From NCBI GenBank assembly GCA_027922465.2, contig BQMF02000060.1, forward strand, positions 806,001 to 870,000: a stretch of DNA of 64,000 nt, given 5' to 3'. Below, piece by piece: positions 1-11,500 of this stretch. This DNA comes from Turritopsis dohrnii. Taxonomy: Eukaryota; Cnidaria; Hydrozoa; Anthoathecata; Oceaniidae. Below the pieces are notes generated by a model. That model did not search any database and had not been told where the DNA came from. It worked only from the letters and a program-made list of their open reading frames with translations. Positions within the stretch are counted from its first letter, which is position 1, and each line of letters begins with the position of its first letter. A program made the position numbers and the translations under genes.

Positions 1-570
1 TGTTATACTTGGCTCAATAATCTTGATAAAGATGCTACATATGCTCTTAATATCATGAAGCGTAAACATGATGCCGATGAGCATGACAGTGACAAGCGTG
101 TTCGTAGAAATGAACAGTCATTAAATGACATTGTGAATATTGTGAAAAATGAATTTCCTGGCTTGACTATTAATCTTAACCGCTTAGCCTCAGAACAATG
201 TTTAGAGGTTAGAATTAATCAAGTTTTTGCTGTTTATTTCTTTTTTACTGGCCTTTGTGTTAGTCATTGTACAATAAAAAGTATGGAAGAATGTTTCACT
301 TTGGAACCTGCTGAGCCTTCAAACTACACTATCTTTAAGAAGCTTACTGATGTATTCATAGCACACATATTGGGTTTACTTGATGAAAAACCTGAGGAAA
401 TGTTATGTAAACTGTTGCAGTACACAATTATTTATAAAGATGTATTCAACGTAAAGTGCAGTATATGTAATAAGCACCTTGGCTTGGATTGTGGCCCATG
501 CCAGTTGCTGCCACCTATTTGGGTTGATATGAAAACACATCAATTCCGACACTTATCCTGCTTAACATGA
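1..570 (+). CDS. MED27: Mediator subunit 27, 3' part
   Basis: Open from the first base of the window to a TGA at 568-570, so the 5' exons lie outside. MED27 is a tail-proximal subunit of the Mediator complex, which links transcription factors to RNA polymerase II in the nucleus. The C-terminus carries the family's cysteine-rich finger: C-x2-C in VKCSICNKHL, then LPPIWVD, then a final H-L-S-C. An internal Met at 55 starts a basic stretch (KRKHDADEHDSDKRVRR) but lies in the middle of the open frame and is unlikely to be the real start. The next gene begins about 400 bases downstream on the same strand. Assignment rests on the C-terminal finger and length; another small zinc-finger protein is possible but less likely. 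Confidence 0.72.
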   Translation, partial: CYTWLNNLDKDATYALNIMKRKHDADEHDSDKRVRRNEQSLNDIVNIVKNEFPGLTINLNRLASEQCLEVRINQVFAVYFFFTGLCVSHCTIKSMEECFTLEPAEPSNYTIFKKLTDVFIAHILGLLDEKPEEMLCKLLQYTIIYKDVFNVKCSICNKHLGLDCGPCQLLPPIWVDMKTHQFRHLSCLT

Positions 571-970
571 GAAACTATTTTTTATGTGAGCTATTATTGT
601 TAATTGTTGAACAGTAGATTGTAGTTGATTTGTACTTTTGATAAAGCATTATTCCCTTCCCTGCTTGAAGGTGTTTCTGATTCTGGCGATATCTGTATTC
701 CTATCAGCCAGGCATGCCCTCCTTTCACCCTGCTTCTTTTGCTCAGCACAAATCTTGTCTAAGAACCCTCTCAACATCTATTGTGTATAGGCTTTGTTAC
801 TTGTCTGAGACATTATTGGTGAAGGTGTACTGTTAAGAGAACTCTTTGTAGGCCAGCTCAAAGACCTATCGGAATTTTCATAGTGTTTTTGATTACTTGC
901 AACTGACAATGATATTGTGTTTAGGAATTTTCATATAAAAAGTTGTTCAAACAAGGTATCCTTTTGTACA
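571..970. other. Intergenic, MED27 to nocturnin
   Basis: No convincing coding sequence. It holds the MED27 3' UTR and the upstream region or 5' UTR of the next gene. An in-frame upstream ATG at 917 precedes the chosen nocturnin start; the bases before it resemble a splice acceptor (GTTTAG). Confidence 0.5.
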
Positions 971-1986
971 ATGGAAAATGATGAACATATAAAATTAATT
1001 GATAGAAAATTCCATGTGGTGAAAGAATCACAGCATACTTTCAGAGTTTTGCAATGGAATATTCTGGCCGACGGTTTGTTATTACAGTATTTAAATACAT
1101 TTTCATTTCTGAAAATTGTTATTATTATTTCAAAACATATAACATTGTATTCATGTGTTGTTTAGCATTGTCTGGTTCATCTCCAACAGAAAATTTTTGT
1201 GTTGTGCCCTCCATGCATCTTGAATGGCAATACAGAAGATATGTCATACTCAAGCAAATTTATTCCAGCAATGCTGATGTTATTTGTTTGCAAGAAGTGG
1301 ATCACTTCTATGATTTCCTTCAGCCTGAATTAGCAAAACACGGGTACACAGGCCATTTTGTTGCTAAACGAGATTCACCATGTTTAAAGTTTCCCGGAAA
1401 TAATGGACCTGATGGTGTAGCAATATTTTTCAAAAGTTCTAAGTATAATCTTTTAAAATGCCATGAAAAATATCTAGCTGAGGAATCTGGTGAAGAGGGA
1501 CAAGCAGCCTTACTTGTACACATGTTGCAGGATTTAGAGTTTAAAAGATCTGTTATCATTGCCGTAAGTCATTTAAAAGCAAAGACTGGATTTGAGGTCC
1601 GCAGGCACATGCAAACCAAAAGTGCTTTGCATTATCTGTCTGAGTTCATAAAAGATATTGACAAGAAAGTTCCCATTATCTGGTGTGGCGATTTTAATGG
1701 TAGACCGTCAGAGTCATTTTATGCTGAAATAAGAAATTCTACGTTAGGTTTTGAAAGTGCATATCGTAAAGGTTCTGGTAGTGAAATTCAGTATTCCACT
1801 TGGAAAATAAGACCAGAAGGTGAAAAGAAAGGAGAAATTGATTACATCTGGTTTACAGAAAACTTACTCCAAGTTAATCAGTTGCTATTACCCATGGATG
1901 ATAATGATGTTCCATTAACCCGATTCCCTTCAGTCAATCATGGATCAGACCACATAGCACTTTGTGTTGACTTTAGCTTTACATAG
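971..1986 (+). CDS. NOCT: Nocturnin-like phosphatase (EEP fold)
   Basis: Two exons, 971-1073 and 1166-1986, joined across a 92-base GT-AG intron to give about 307 residues. The join restores the FRVLQWNILADALSG motif. Endonuclease/exonuclease/phosphatase residues are all present: LQEVDHF (catalytic Glu), NNGPDG, SHLKAKTG (His), CGDFNGRP (Asp/Asn), EIDYIW and GSDHIAL (Asp/His). Nocturnins act on NADP(H) and were earlier described as circadian deadenylases; they form the CCR4-related branch. No long mitochondrial leader is visible with the Met at 971; the in-frame Met at 917 would add 18 residues. Reading through the intron gives a false longer ORF beginning at 1054. The nocturnin branch fits better than Angel or PDE12 because of the EVDHF and short N-terminus. 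Confidence 0.88.
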
Positions 1987-2507
1987 TTACTATGATAAGT
2001 TGGTAAGCTTGTTTTCTGTTATCATATAATTGTCATATTAGAAAGAACTGGATTTTATTGAACATTGGTAATTTTGCACCAATTACAAACATACAATAAT
2101 GAATTTCCTTATGTTATCTGTTTTTAACCTTTCATGTATTATCTAGTTATCAAAATATCGCAAAATACTATAAATTAGAGACTAGACGAAATATCCATAA
2201 AGAAAATGTCATCAATACAACTCATATTTATTATTGTTATCAAATTATGTTCCCAAAGTAATATTTAATTATTATTACTATTATATCAGTATAACCAGAC
2301 AAAGGCTTGTGCCGAAATATTATTTAAACATAAATGTGATTTTACTGCTTATATTATTAGATATTGTATATATATTCATTTTATTAGTTTCATATGGCTC
2401 TCTATATTTCCAAATAATGTTGACAGTAAAGTGAGTTTGGGTATCATTTCTGTTAATTTGATTATATTTCTATTTTTTAATGTCAATGAAAGAAAAAAAT
2501 AGCCAAA
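1987..2507. other. Intergenic, nocturnin to TRAPPC9
   Basis: AT-rich spacer with no coding evidence; nocturnin 3' UTR and the TRAPPC9 promoter/5' UTR must lie here. A short hydrophobic ORF at 2234-2434 is low-complexity and is not called. Confidence 0.5.
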
Positions 2508-5500
2508 ATGATGCGTTACAATTTCCGACCAAGTTTAGCTGATCATTCACAGATTCTGATTCTTATTCGTCCTTTTTACACTACATCAGATCAAGATTTC
2601 AACTACGTTTTGAAGAAGCTAACTCAATTCTCCCATGCACAAATTAAGGACTGTGATCGAACTATACTTCTGAAGTTCACTAAAGGTTACAGCCGTGATA
2701 CCCTAGAATGGGGACGACTTCAGATGCATCGACGACCGCTGGGTTTCATTGGAGTTGCACGTCTATCAGATGATCCAGTACAGCAACCGAAAGATTACGA
2801 AAAAATTGAACAAAGATTTGATAATTTGATCAGTCAATATGAAAATTTTTTATTTAATTCAAGGTGTATTGTCACTGGACCACCAAATCCTGTCATAAAA
2901 ACTCTCCGAAAGGATATGTACTATTTACCTGAAAGTTTGGACAGTATTCCAGAGGATTTGATTGGATTTCTGAGTGATTTCATTGCATCTATTTTTGTTA
3001 TTCTTGAATCCAAACGTGTTGATAAAATAAGTGAAAATTTTGATCGCATGATTTTACCTACTTCTCCAATAGAGGCAGAGCAAACTGTCACTGAATCTGA
3101 TACTAGGTAAGTAGTTTGCATATTCACTTTTTTAAAATTTTTTATCGATTATATCAATCTAAGTAATTTTATGCTGCATTTTTATTTCTCTTGACTAGTA
3201 TGTAATTCGGTTTCAGGTTTCTCAAAAGGAAATGTCTTGGTCGTAATAAAAAACTCTTGGCTGATTTTTGTTTACTATCTGGACTTTATACTGATGCCTT
3301 AATGCATTACTCTCATTCAGTTGAGCACTTGCGTAGTGTCAATGACATCTTATGGATGGGTAGTGCTTTAGAAGGGATATGTGCTGCCTGGAATGCTACC
3401 ATGTTTGGGAACAAAATGATAAAACCTAATTCATTACCAATCATAATTCGAAATTCTAATATCAACATCAATGTCACCAAAGATTCCAGTGATGATGAGA
3501 AGTTGCAAAATTACCTGCAACATTCTGTAGATGACATTTATGGGAAATACAGTGAATGTCTGGCATGTTATAGAAAGTTTGTGACAGGTCCTGTTGAGCT
3601 GGAGGCACATCTAAAGTTCATAAGAGTTCTACTTCATCATAAGGTTCCTGATGAATCTGTTTGATATTTTTATTTTTATTTTTCATCATCACAGATGATA
3701 GTAATTATTTTGTTCTTCTAGAAAGCTATAGAGATATCACAAATCATCCAAAGCTTGTTAGTTTTGCCATTAACGTTCAATGATAATGAGAAGGTATGAT
3801 TTATATTGGAAAATTATTTAAGTTTAATTAGTTATAATCAAAGCATATTTTTAATTTTAATTACCAATGTTTATTTTTTATTGTTATTGTTTGTATGGAA
3901 CATTGTTTGTTAGGTTGAACATTGTTTTTATAAATTTTTTTAAATACATTACTTTTAGATTGAATTCACAATGGTCCTTGCCACAATTTATGATCAATTG
4001 AATCTTAAGAGAAAGGCTGCAATGTTTAGACGTAGAACTGCTCTTCATTACATGCAAAATAATCCAACAAAACAATCCCTGTCCATGGTATGTGCATAAA
4101 AGTGAAATGAACAGTACTTGGAAACTTCAAAAGGTTGAAAGTCTTTTCTCTTTTCCTTTTTTTCACGTAGGCAATGAATCTATTAAAGCAACTTGCACCA
4201 GCCTACAAGTTATCAATGGATTCTGATATGCAAGGTAATTGTATTTTCACTCAATCCAAGGCTAACGAATCTTGTTTCGGGAGTATTGTCTATTTTCAAT
4301 ACATTTCAACGATCAGTTTGATCCTTCATATTCTTCTGTGGTAAAAGGGCAGCAAATATTTCAATATCACTTTTATTTATGTCTGATATCTTTATTTTTA
4401 TTGCAAATTCTTCATTCACGTTGTGAAAAGTGCTGTTATGATTAAGATACTGGTTTTGTCTTAACTTGCATTACGAAGGTTGTTTTGACACAAAAACTCT
4501 CACATTTAGTCAGGGCGCTACCGTCAAAAAAAGGTGGCGTGATGCGGATTAATCATAAATGGTTTAGAAGGCTCAAATATCATCCTCTTGTTACGAAAAT
4601 GTTTACTGGCTAGTATCTAAGCACCAAAATGGGCTTGTCAGGACCAAAATACCATTTTTCCATATGACGTCACAGGTCAAGTGATAAGAAAAAGATTTTT
4701 ATTCGGATTTTTCAAATATTATTGATGCCAACTGAAAGAGCTTGAAATTCTAAATAAAAAACATTATATAGACCTTGACGTAATTTCGCATCTGTTCAAA
4801 AGACTTTCCACTTGTACAACATCAACGTCTTCAGATTGGAATGCTTTGGATGGGGTTTTCGCTGGTGCCAACACTTCCACACTGACGCATGCTAATAAGG
4901 GGATACTAGCTTGCATCCATTTAATCAGCCATCCTTTGAATTTCGCTCTTTCTTTCGACGGATACGATTTATCTTCTGATAAGCTTTCGAGATGTTGCAT
5001 GAGTATACCATACTTGTCAATTATATCAAGTGCACGTGTCTTGTGAGCTATCCACCCAGTTCCAGATGCCTTTTTTGGTCGGTATCCTCCCTCTACAAAT
5101 TCAAATGTCTTGCTGTAAATTTCAGCAAGTTCTTTTTGGCGCAGTTTGTAAAGATAATAAACCCTCAATATTAACTCGTCAGCATCATCAAAACTCATCC
5201 CTTTTAAGCTATCTTTCAGTGCTAACTCCAGGCGATGTGCACCATCCAAACGTGATCCAAGAGTTTTCCTGTTTTAGCACAGTTTTAACACCCTCCTTCT
5301 TTCCCGTATTTACAGAAGCACCATCAGAGCCAAAACCAACAATTTCACCATACACAGACTTAACTGCTACCTTAACTGCAACCTTAAGGGAAGAAATTGT
5401 TTGCGGAAGAAATTGGTACGGAACTTTTTTGTGGAATTTATTTTTGCGGATTTCACTCAAATCCGCAAAAATAAATTCCGCAAAAATGAATAAATATTGA

Positions 5501-8500
5501 TCATCCGCAAAAATAAATTCTGCAAAATTTTCGAAATTTTTCATATGCAAAGATTTACTAGAACAAAATTCGAGGTTATTGAACATCTAAGGTCTTATTA
5601 TTACTCTTCGTCAACAACAATACAAGCAGCATCTGCACACTTGCAACAGGTTTCGCGCTTCGTACTGTTGCTTTTACTTTGAGAAATTATGTTGGCGGAA
5701 ATATCGCAGTTTTTATTGTTATTTGCACTTTTCCTTTCTGGGAAGTAGACCTAGACTGAGTCATATTCTGAACCTCCTTTGAACAAAGATAAGAAGACAT
5801 CTGTTTGTTACAGTTAAGTATTCTTTTTGATATTATAACGGATGATTTATGTTATTCCATAAATCTGCTCTTTCCTTTCCAACTAAAGTTTGTATGTACA
5901 CCCAGGCACTGAATTAGGTGTTTCCCTACTTTCGATTTTATTAAATTTCTTGCGTTCGCAAAATCTCTTTTGAAGTCGTCATCCACAAAAATTTCTTCCG
6001 CAAACAATTTCTTCCCTTAAGGTAGATCCAAATAGCTAACTTTTACTCCTACTTTATCCATTCCTGGTGGACTCGGGTCAAATAAAATAACGAATATGGC
6101 TTCCTTTTCAATAATGCTGGTATCTGTTGAGCCGTCCCTCAAAATGCTGAAAATATTTGCCTCTTTCAATTCCTTCTTCTGTTCATTCTGTTCATTTTCC
6201 AATGAAATCGATCCTTGTAGAACCAGACATAGTATTTCTGTATGCCTTGCCCAGTTCAACACCATGCTTTTCTTCAAGTTCTAAAATCTTTGTGAACTTT
6301 GTTATTGGTAATTCTTCCTTAAAGGAGAATTAACGTCAAAATTATTTTATGTTTTTTTTAATGAATCGTTTTTAAATTGTGGAAAACAACTTTTTACAAA
6401 GTTTCATTCATTTTACACAATTCTTTCGTTAGTTATTTAAGTTTGAAGTTTAATCAAAACTCAAAAATATGACGTCGCAGTTGCACTTAGATACCCAGCT
6501 GTAGTTTTTACAAATCACGTAGCGAAGACAATTTGTGATGAGAGAATATATTTTCTTTTTCCTGATCTTGTCAAAGAACAACAGAGAGCTGAAAGATGGC
6601 TTAACAACATCAGCACTGGGTTTACTGTTAAAACTTTTTGATTTGGAAAAGATAAAGTAGTTTGCAGCGATCATTTTCATGAAGACTGTTTCGAAGTTGA
6701 TAATATGGCAAACATGCTAGGTTATATGCCGAAGAAAAGAACATTGAAAACTGGTGCGGTACCAACAATTTTCCAACATATAGTATTCAACATGATAAAT
6801 ATGAATGGAGAAAACCGTGAGCTCTAAAAAACTTATAAGAGGTGCAACAAAGTGATCAAAAAGAAGTAAAGTGTTTTTAAAATTAAATTTCCGTAAATGC
6901 TCTCTTTGTGCATTTTTCTAACACAAGGCATGGTTTACTCTAGTATTTTTCAATTTTCCTAAAGAATCTTTTAAAAAATAACAAAAAAAGACACGGTACT
7001 GTGTTCAGAGACTTGCGCATTCTTAACAGATGTTCCTTGACATTTTGCTTTCTATCTGACCTGGTTTCTTTTATTTTGAAAATTTCTAAAAGTATTATCC
7101 GCATTATTGGAATTGCGATTACATCTATCTTGTAGAAACCACGCATTGCATACATACGTGATGAAGTTTAATGTTCATGGAAAAGTAAAAATTCTTCAAA
7201 TCTACTATCAGAACATTTTTCTTATGAGAAAAAAAACTTACTTTGCCGTCATTCTTTTTCACTTTGGAATAATTATTTTTCTATCTGCGATATCTAATAA
7301 ATGACGTTTCAAGCACGGATTTATTCAATAACAAAACGTTAAAATCTGAAGAAAATCATGTCACCACTCGTGATTTTCTTTTATCATGAATGGTTCTGAC
7401 TCTGCGTATGAAGAAATTCTAGTGCAACTGTGACGTCACAGTGAATTTTTTAAATCCTTTATTATAAGCGAAATATGGTATTTTATAAAATTTTATTATT
7501 AACCCTTTATTTAAATACACATAACAAACAATTTCAGCCAAAGTTGTATTTTTGACGTTAATTCTCCTTTAACAACAAAGTATGCAGCTTCAAACTTTTT
7601 CTTCGTTAGTTCAAAGTCTTTTTGTTTCATGACATTGAGACAGCACCTCCGACATTTTGATTTGTTCTTTCAGAATGTTCACGTACAGTGAGTCCCTCAC
7701 CTTGAAGATGAAGATGAAATGCTTTCTTGTGTGGTTCGCCTTCAGCATGTTCTTTCGCTGCGGTTAACTGGAGTCGTTTGGTTCCCTTCTTTTATCCAGG
7801 TGTGGTTGGAAACTAATTTAAAATGCCAGTTCTATCTTTATTTTGAGATGAGCTTCTGCAGCTGTTGGTGGTATTTCCAATTCTTCGTTCTCACTACCTA
7901 CCTCAAATTTAAAGATTTCACATGCGTATAGGAATCGTAGCATTTTGGTGAAACACTAGTTCGTTGTCCAGAAAGGTTGACAATCACCCCCCTTTGCTGC
8001 TTTTTGTGGTGATCCTTATTAAGTGAAAGTTTGATCCTCTTATTCGTTGATGACATTTGATCGTTTTTCTACACTTCACACCTGTGGCTGTTACCCCTGT
8101 CCGACTAGTAAGTAACCACGTGCAAGTTAAAATATGAACACAAAAATGACGTCGTTGTAAAAAATAATCGAGGGAGTTTATTTGTGGCATAAATTTACTC
8201 TGTGCACGTTTATTTGGCGGAATTAAAGGTGCCAGTAAACATTTTCTTGATGGGAAAGGATTAACACAATCAATCATTTTTTAAAGTTTTGAATAATCCG
8301 CAAAATCGAAAATTTTTGTCGGTAGCAACCTGACTAATTCTTTAGTTTATAGTTAGTATTCATTTTTTCTGGCAAATCCACAAAAATTTAATTTTAATAA
8401 AATTTGCCATTGTTTTGTCTGCACTTCTTCATGACTTTGTTGAAAAATAAATTTCTCAAATACCCAAAGATCCATACAAAACAGTTTAAATCAGAAATAT

Positions 8501-11500
8501 TTATTGAAATAAATACCATAGATCAGTAGCCCTGCTTCCCAATTAGCCTTATTGGCAAACAGAAATTTAAACTGTGAAGAACCTGAAGGATTTTGTTGGC
8601 TCAATTGTGAGAGAAGGTTCATTCAAAACATATCACAATTTCAATCATAGCCTTGATAAATAAATCTCTTCACCTACTATACTGTAAACTCAAATGAATT
8701 ATTGATTAATTGAACACAATTTAAATCTCCTTTGTTTTTGACGTATTTTGATGGGTTTTTTTTCTCTCAAAATGAGAAAAGTTGACTTCAGTTGATTTCA
8801 ACTCACATTTGTTTTGCAGACTCTGAAACCCTAAATTTCCTCAAGATGTGAAAATGGTTAAATTATTTCCAAAGTGAAATAAACATGCATCAATGATTTC
8901 CTTTTAAAATGCTTGTCTAGAAATTTTTGATTACTTGTTATCGATTACAGAATATAATGGTGGTTGGGCGTCGATTCAGCTGCAAGTTCTTCTTGATATG
9001 TTAAGTATTTCCAGAAGGCTTGGTAACCAATTGGACAGTGTGAGGTACTAGTTTTTGTTGCACCCTGCTTTGTTTTTCTCCATTGATATAAATTACTTTT
9101 GTAAAAATGATTGGTTTTGAAACAACATAGAAGGATTTTGGAAATAAGACAAAATTAAGTTTAAAGAATTATCAAGCAAGAAAAATTATTATTATTATTA
9201 TTCTGAATGTTTTACAAGGATTTTTACAAATCAGTTAAAAAACTGCTATCAATTTGTGTCCTTGACACTGACACCGTTCCATTTCACAATATTTCATCCC
9301 CGATTAAGCAGAAGTTATTACAAGTTGATAATAACTTCGAAATTTTAATACAATAATGGAGAAAGAAAAGAAAAACATAATAAAGTGTGGTTAATTCAAA
9401 TTATCATGATAGTTACTAAATGTTGGTAAAGTATTGGTTAGATAAGGTTCAATAAGGGGACCAGGATCTATTATAGACATATTTTGGCATTGGTTAGTCA
9501 ATTTTTGGAGACGTGCATTTAGGGTTCTTGAATTTGTTCGATGGAAAGTTGAAACATTAGAGCATTGTTCACACATAATTCATGCATTCACGCAAAGTAA
9601 ATAACCAACAATATACCATAAACAATGTTTTACAGACCATAGTAATAGTGCCAGGAAGTGGCTTGAAAGGTGTAAATGTACTTAGAAATACTCTAAATTT
9701 AATTTGAAATATTTGTACCTGAGAAGCATAATTATTTTTTAAAAGTGAATTTGCTACCACTGCCAAAGTCAAACCTCGAGAGTAGCCCTAGTGATGTCTT
9801 TTTTATTGATTCTTGAGGTGTTAATACTAGAAGCTTGCTTATTTAATGACTTGTTAGGTAAACATTGACCCAATTTTGTATTTTGTTTTATTTCAACTTT
9901 ACAATTTGCATTCTGCCATAGGTTACTATGTTTTATTTTGGAGAGGTATGCTCTTCAGCTAAATAAGTACACATATGATGAGTTGGTGAACTTATTAGAG
10001 GAATTTTCTGATGATGTTGGTGGACCTCAAAGCAATGATGACAGCAATGAAACCAATATCCGGCTCATCAGACCTTTACCCATCATAAGGTATCAATAAC
10101 TTCGCATTTGGTATTTTTGTAATGGCCTATGATAACTGAGTACATGGGTCATTATTTTTTCACATAAGGATTTTTTATTTTGTGATCCGTTCATGTGGTT
10201 TTATTGAAAATTGTGTTTGGTTCTAAGATACTGATGCATAATTATTATATAAGTTGAAAACAATTTAATGCTTACAAAATTTTAGTGATTCTTCAGGTAC
10301 GATGAATAGTTCATAATATATTCTGTAAATCAAACTATTGATGTATATAATTATATTGATGTGTATTCGCAATTTTTGGTCTATATTTTCCTTTGATTGA
10401 CATATGTATATCGACTGAAATCTTGATTTCCTTGATATAGAAAGCATGAGTAGAAAAGTTGTTTGCTTACGTACTTAATGATAGAACCACACACTACTCT
10501 TTTTATCACAAACTGTGTCCACTTGTGTAAGCTGTCCTTCCATTTGTCCTAACACATCCTAATGCTTTACATCCAGGCATTTTCTGTGACATCATACTCT
10601 ACAAAGTGTCTTTTCAGTGTCTTTCAAAATTGATTTACTTAAAAAAGCACTATATGATTTAAGTTCCTTTTATCATGAGTCCATTGTATGTCTAGTTGTC
10701 TACATTATTTTCTTTAAATGTTTTTAGCATAAGAATTTTTCTTAATTGTTGGATGTAACTTGAACTGAAACAATAGACTACTAAGATTGAACCAACATCT
10801 TTAGAGACTTCCATCCAAAGAGATTGGCTCATCACTTACAGCCTCTGAAATCTAAAAATGCAGATCAAACTGGACCATTTATATTTTCGTCGCTGAGCAC
10901 CAGATCAAAAAAGGAGGAAGGTACTGCAGTTGCTTGTGTTTCAGTAGATACTGGAAGTTTCTAAATATTAAAACTTAATTCTTCAGATATAATATGGGTT
11001 TGTGGCGATGTTGCTGAAGTTGCCATGGTAGTTGATAATCCACTTCCAGCAGAAATCAAAGTTAATAATATGGTAAAAAAAATTTTTGAGCACTACAATC
11101 ATTCTATTTGCTTTAAAGATAAAGATAAAGATACTTTAGAACTCAATATAATTAAATTTGAATAAAAACAATTTTAGACCTTGATTACTGAAGGCACACC
11201 ATTTGAAGCATATCCAGCAACGCTAGCACTTCCTGCTCAATCTGGTTCATTTCCATTCATGTTACTTGGAACACCAAGTCAACCTGGAACGTTAATTATA
11301 AAAGGTCATTTCGATAATATTTTTTTCACTGTTGGAATGCCTTTTTATATTGTCGTATATTTCCAACCATACATCCTGAAATTCATAAAAATAATTCTTA
11401 TGCACTGTTGCAACTATGCAATTCTTTTAATCAAATTGGTTGTCTTACTTTAAAATAGGTTACAGAGTAGAATTATTGGGAATATCAAATACTGTCTTTC

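Larger units (their letters stand above)
4764..7640 (-). pseudogene. Decayed hAT transposase (KIAA1586/ZNF862-like)
   Basis: Read on the minus strand, pieces of one protein appear in order: FELTKKKFEAAYFVVKEELP at about 7600-7560, interrupted by the 6323-7568 element, then ITKFTKILELEEKHGVELGK at about 6300, then the SILRDGSTDTSIIEKEA block (6277-6017), interrupted by the 5388-6016 element, then GEIVGFGSDGASVNTGKKEG (about 5350) and DGAHRLELALKDSL to the C-terminal part (5249-4764). The GSTD and GSDGAS motifs hold the first two catalytic aspartates of the hAT RNase H fold. A one-base shift near 5250 separates the last two pieces. The C-terminal hAT dimerisation block is not seen. This resembles the hAT-derived gene group that includes KIAA1586 and ZNF862 in vertebrates. 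Confidence 0.72.
4511..8332 (-). mobile_element. hAT-like DNA transposon in TRAPPC9 intron 5
   Basis: The ends are imperfect inverted repeats: CAGGGCGCTACCGTCAAAAA at 4511 and, on the other strand ending at 8332, CAGGTTGCTACCGACAAAAA, each followed within about 20 bases by GCGGATTA. The CAGG start is typical of hAT termini. The element's transposase gene runs on the minus strand (4764 to about 7640), antisense to TRAPPC9, and is broken by two later insertions. A clean 8-base target duplication was not found; similarity extends a few bases outward (TAGTCAGG), so the true tip may be slightly outside the positions given. Confidence 0.72.

Noticed and set aside
1054..1986. Longer nocturnin ORF starting at 1054
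   Set aside because: It reads through the intron (1074-1165); splicing restores the conserved ILADALSG sequence.
5030..5500. Plus-strand 156-residue ORF in TRAPPC9 intron 5
   Set aside because: It is antisense to the hAT transposase remnant and runs into the MITE.
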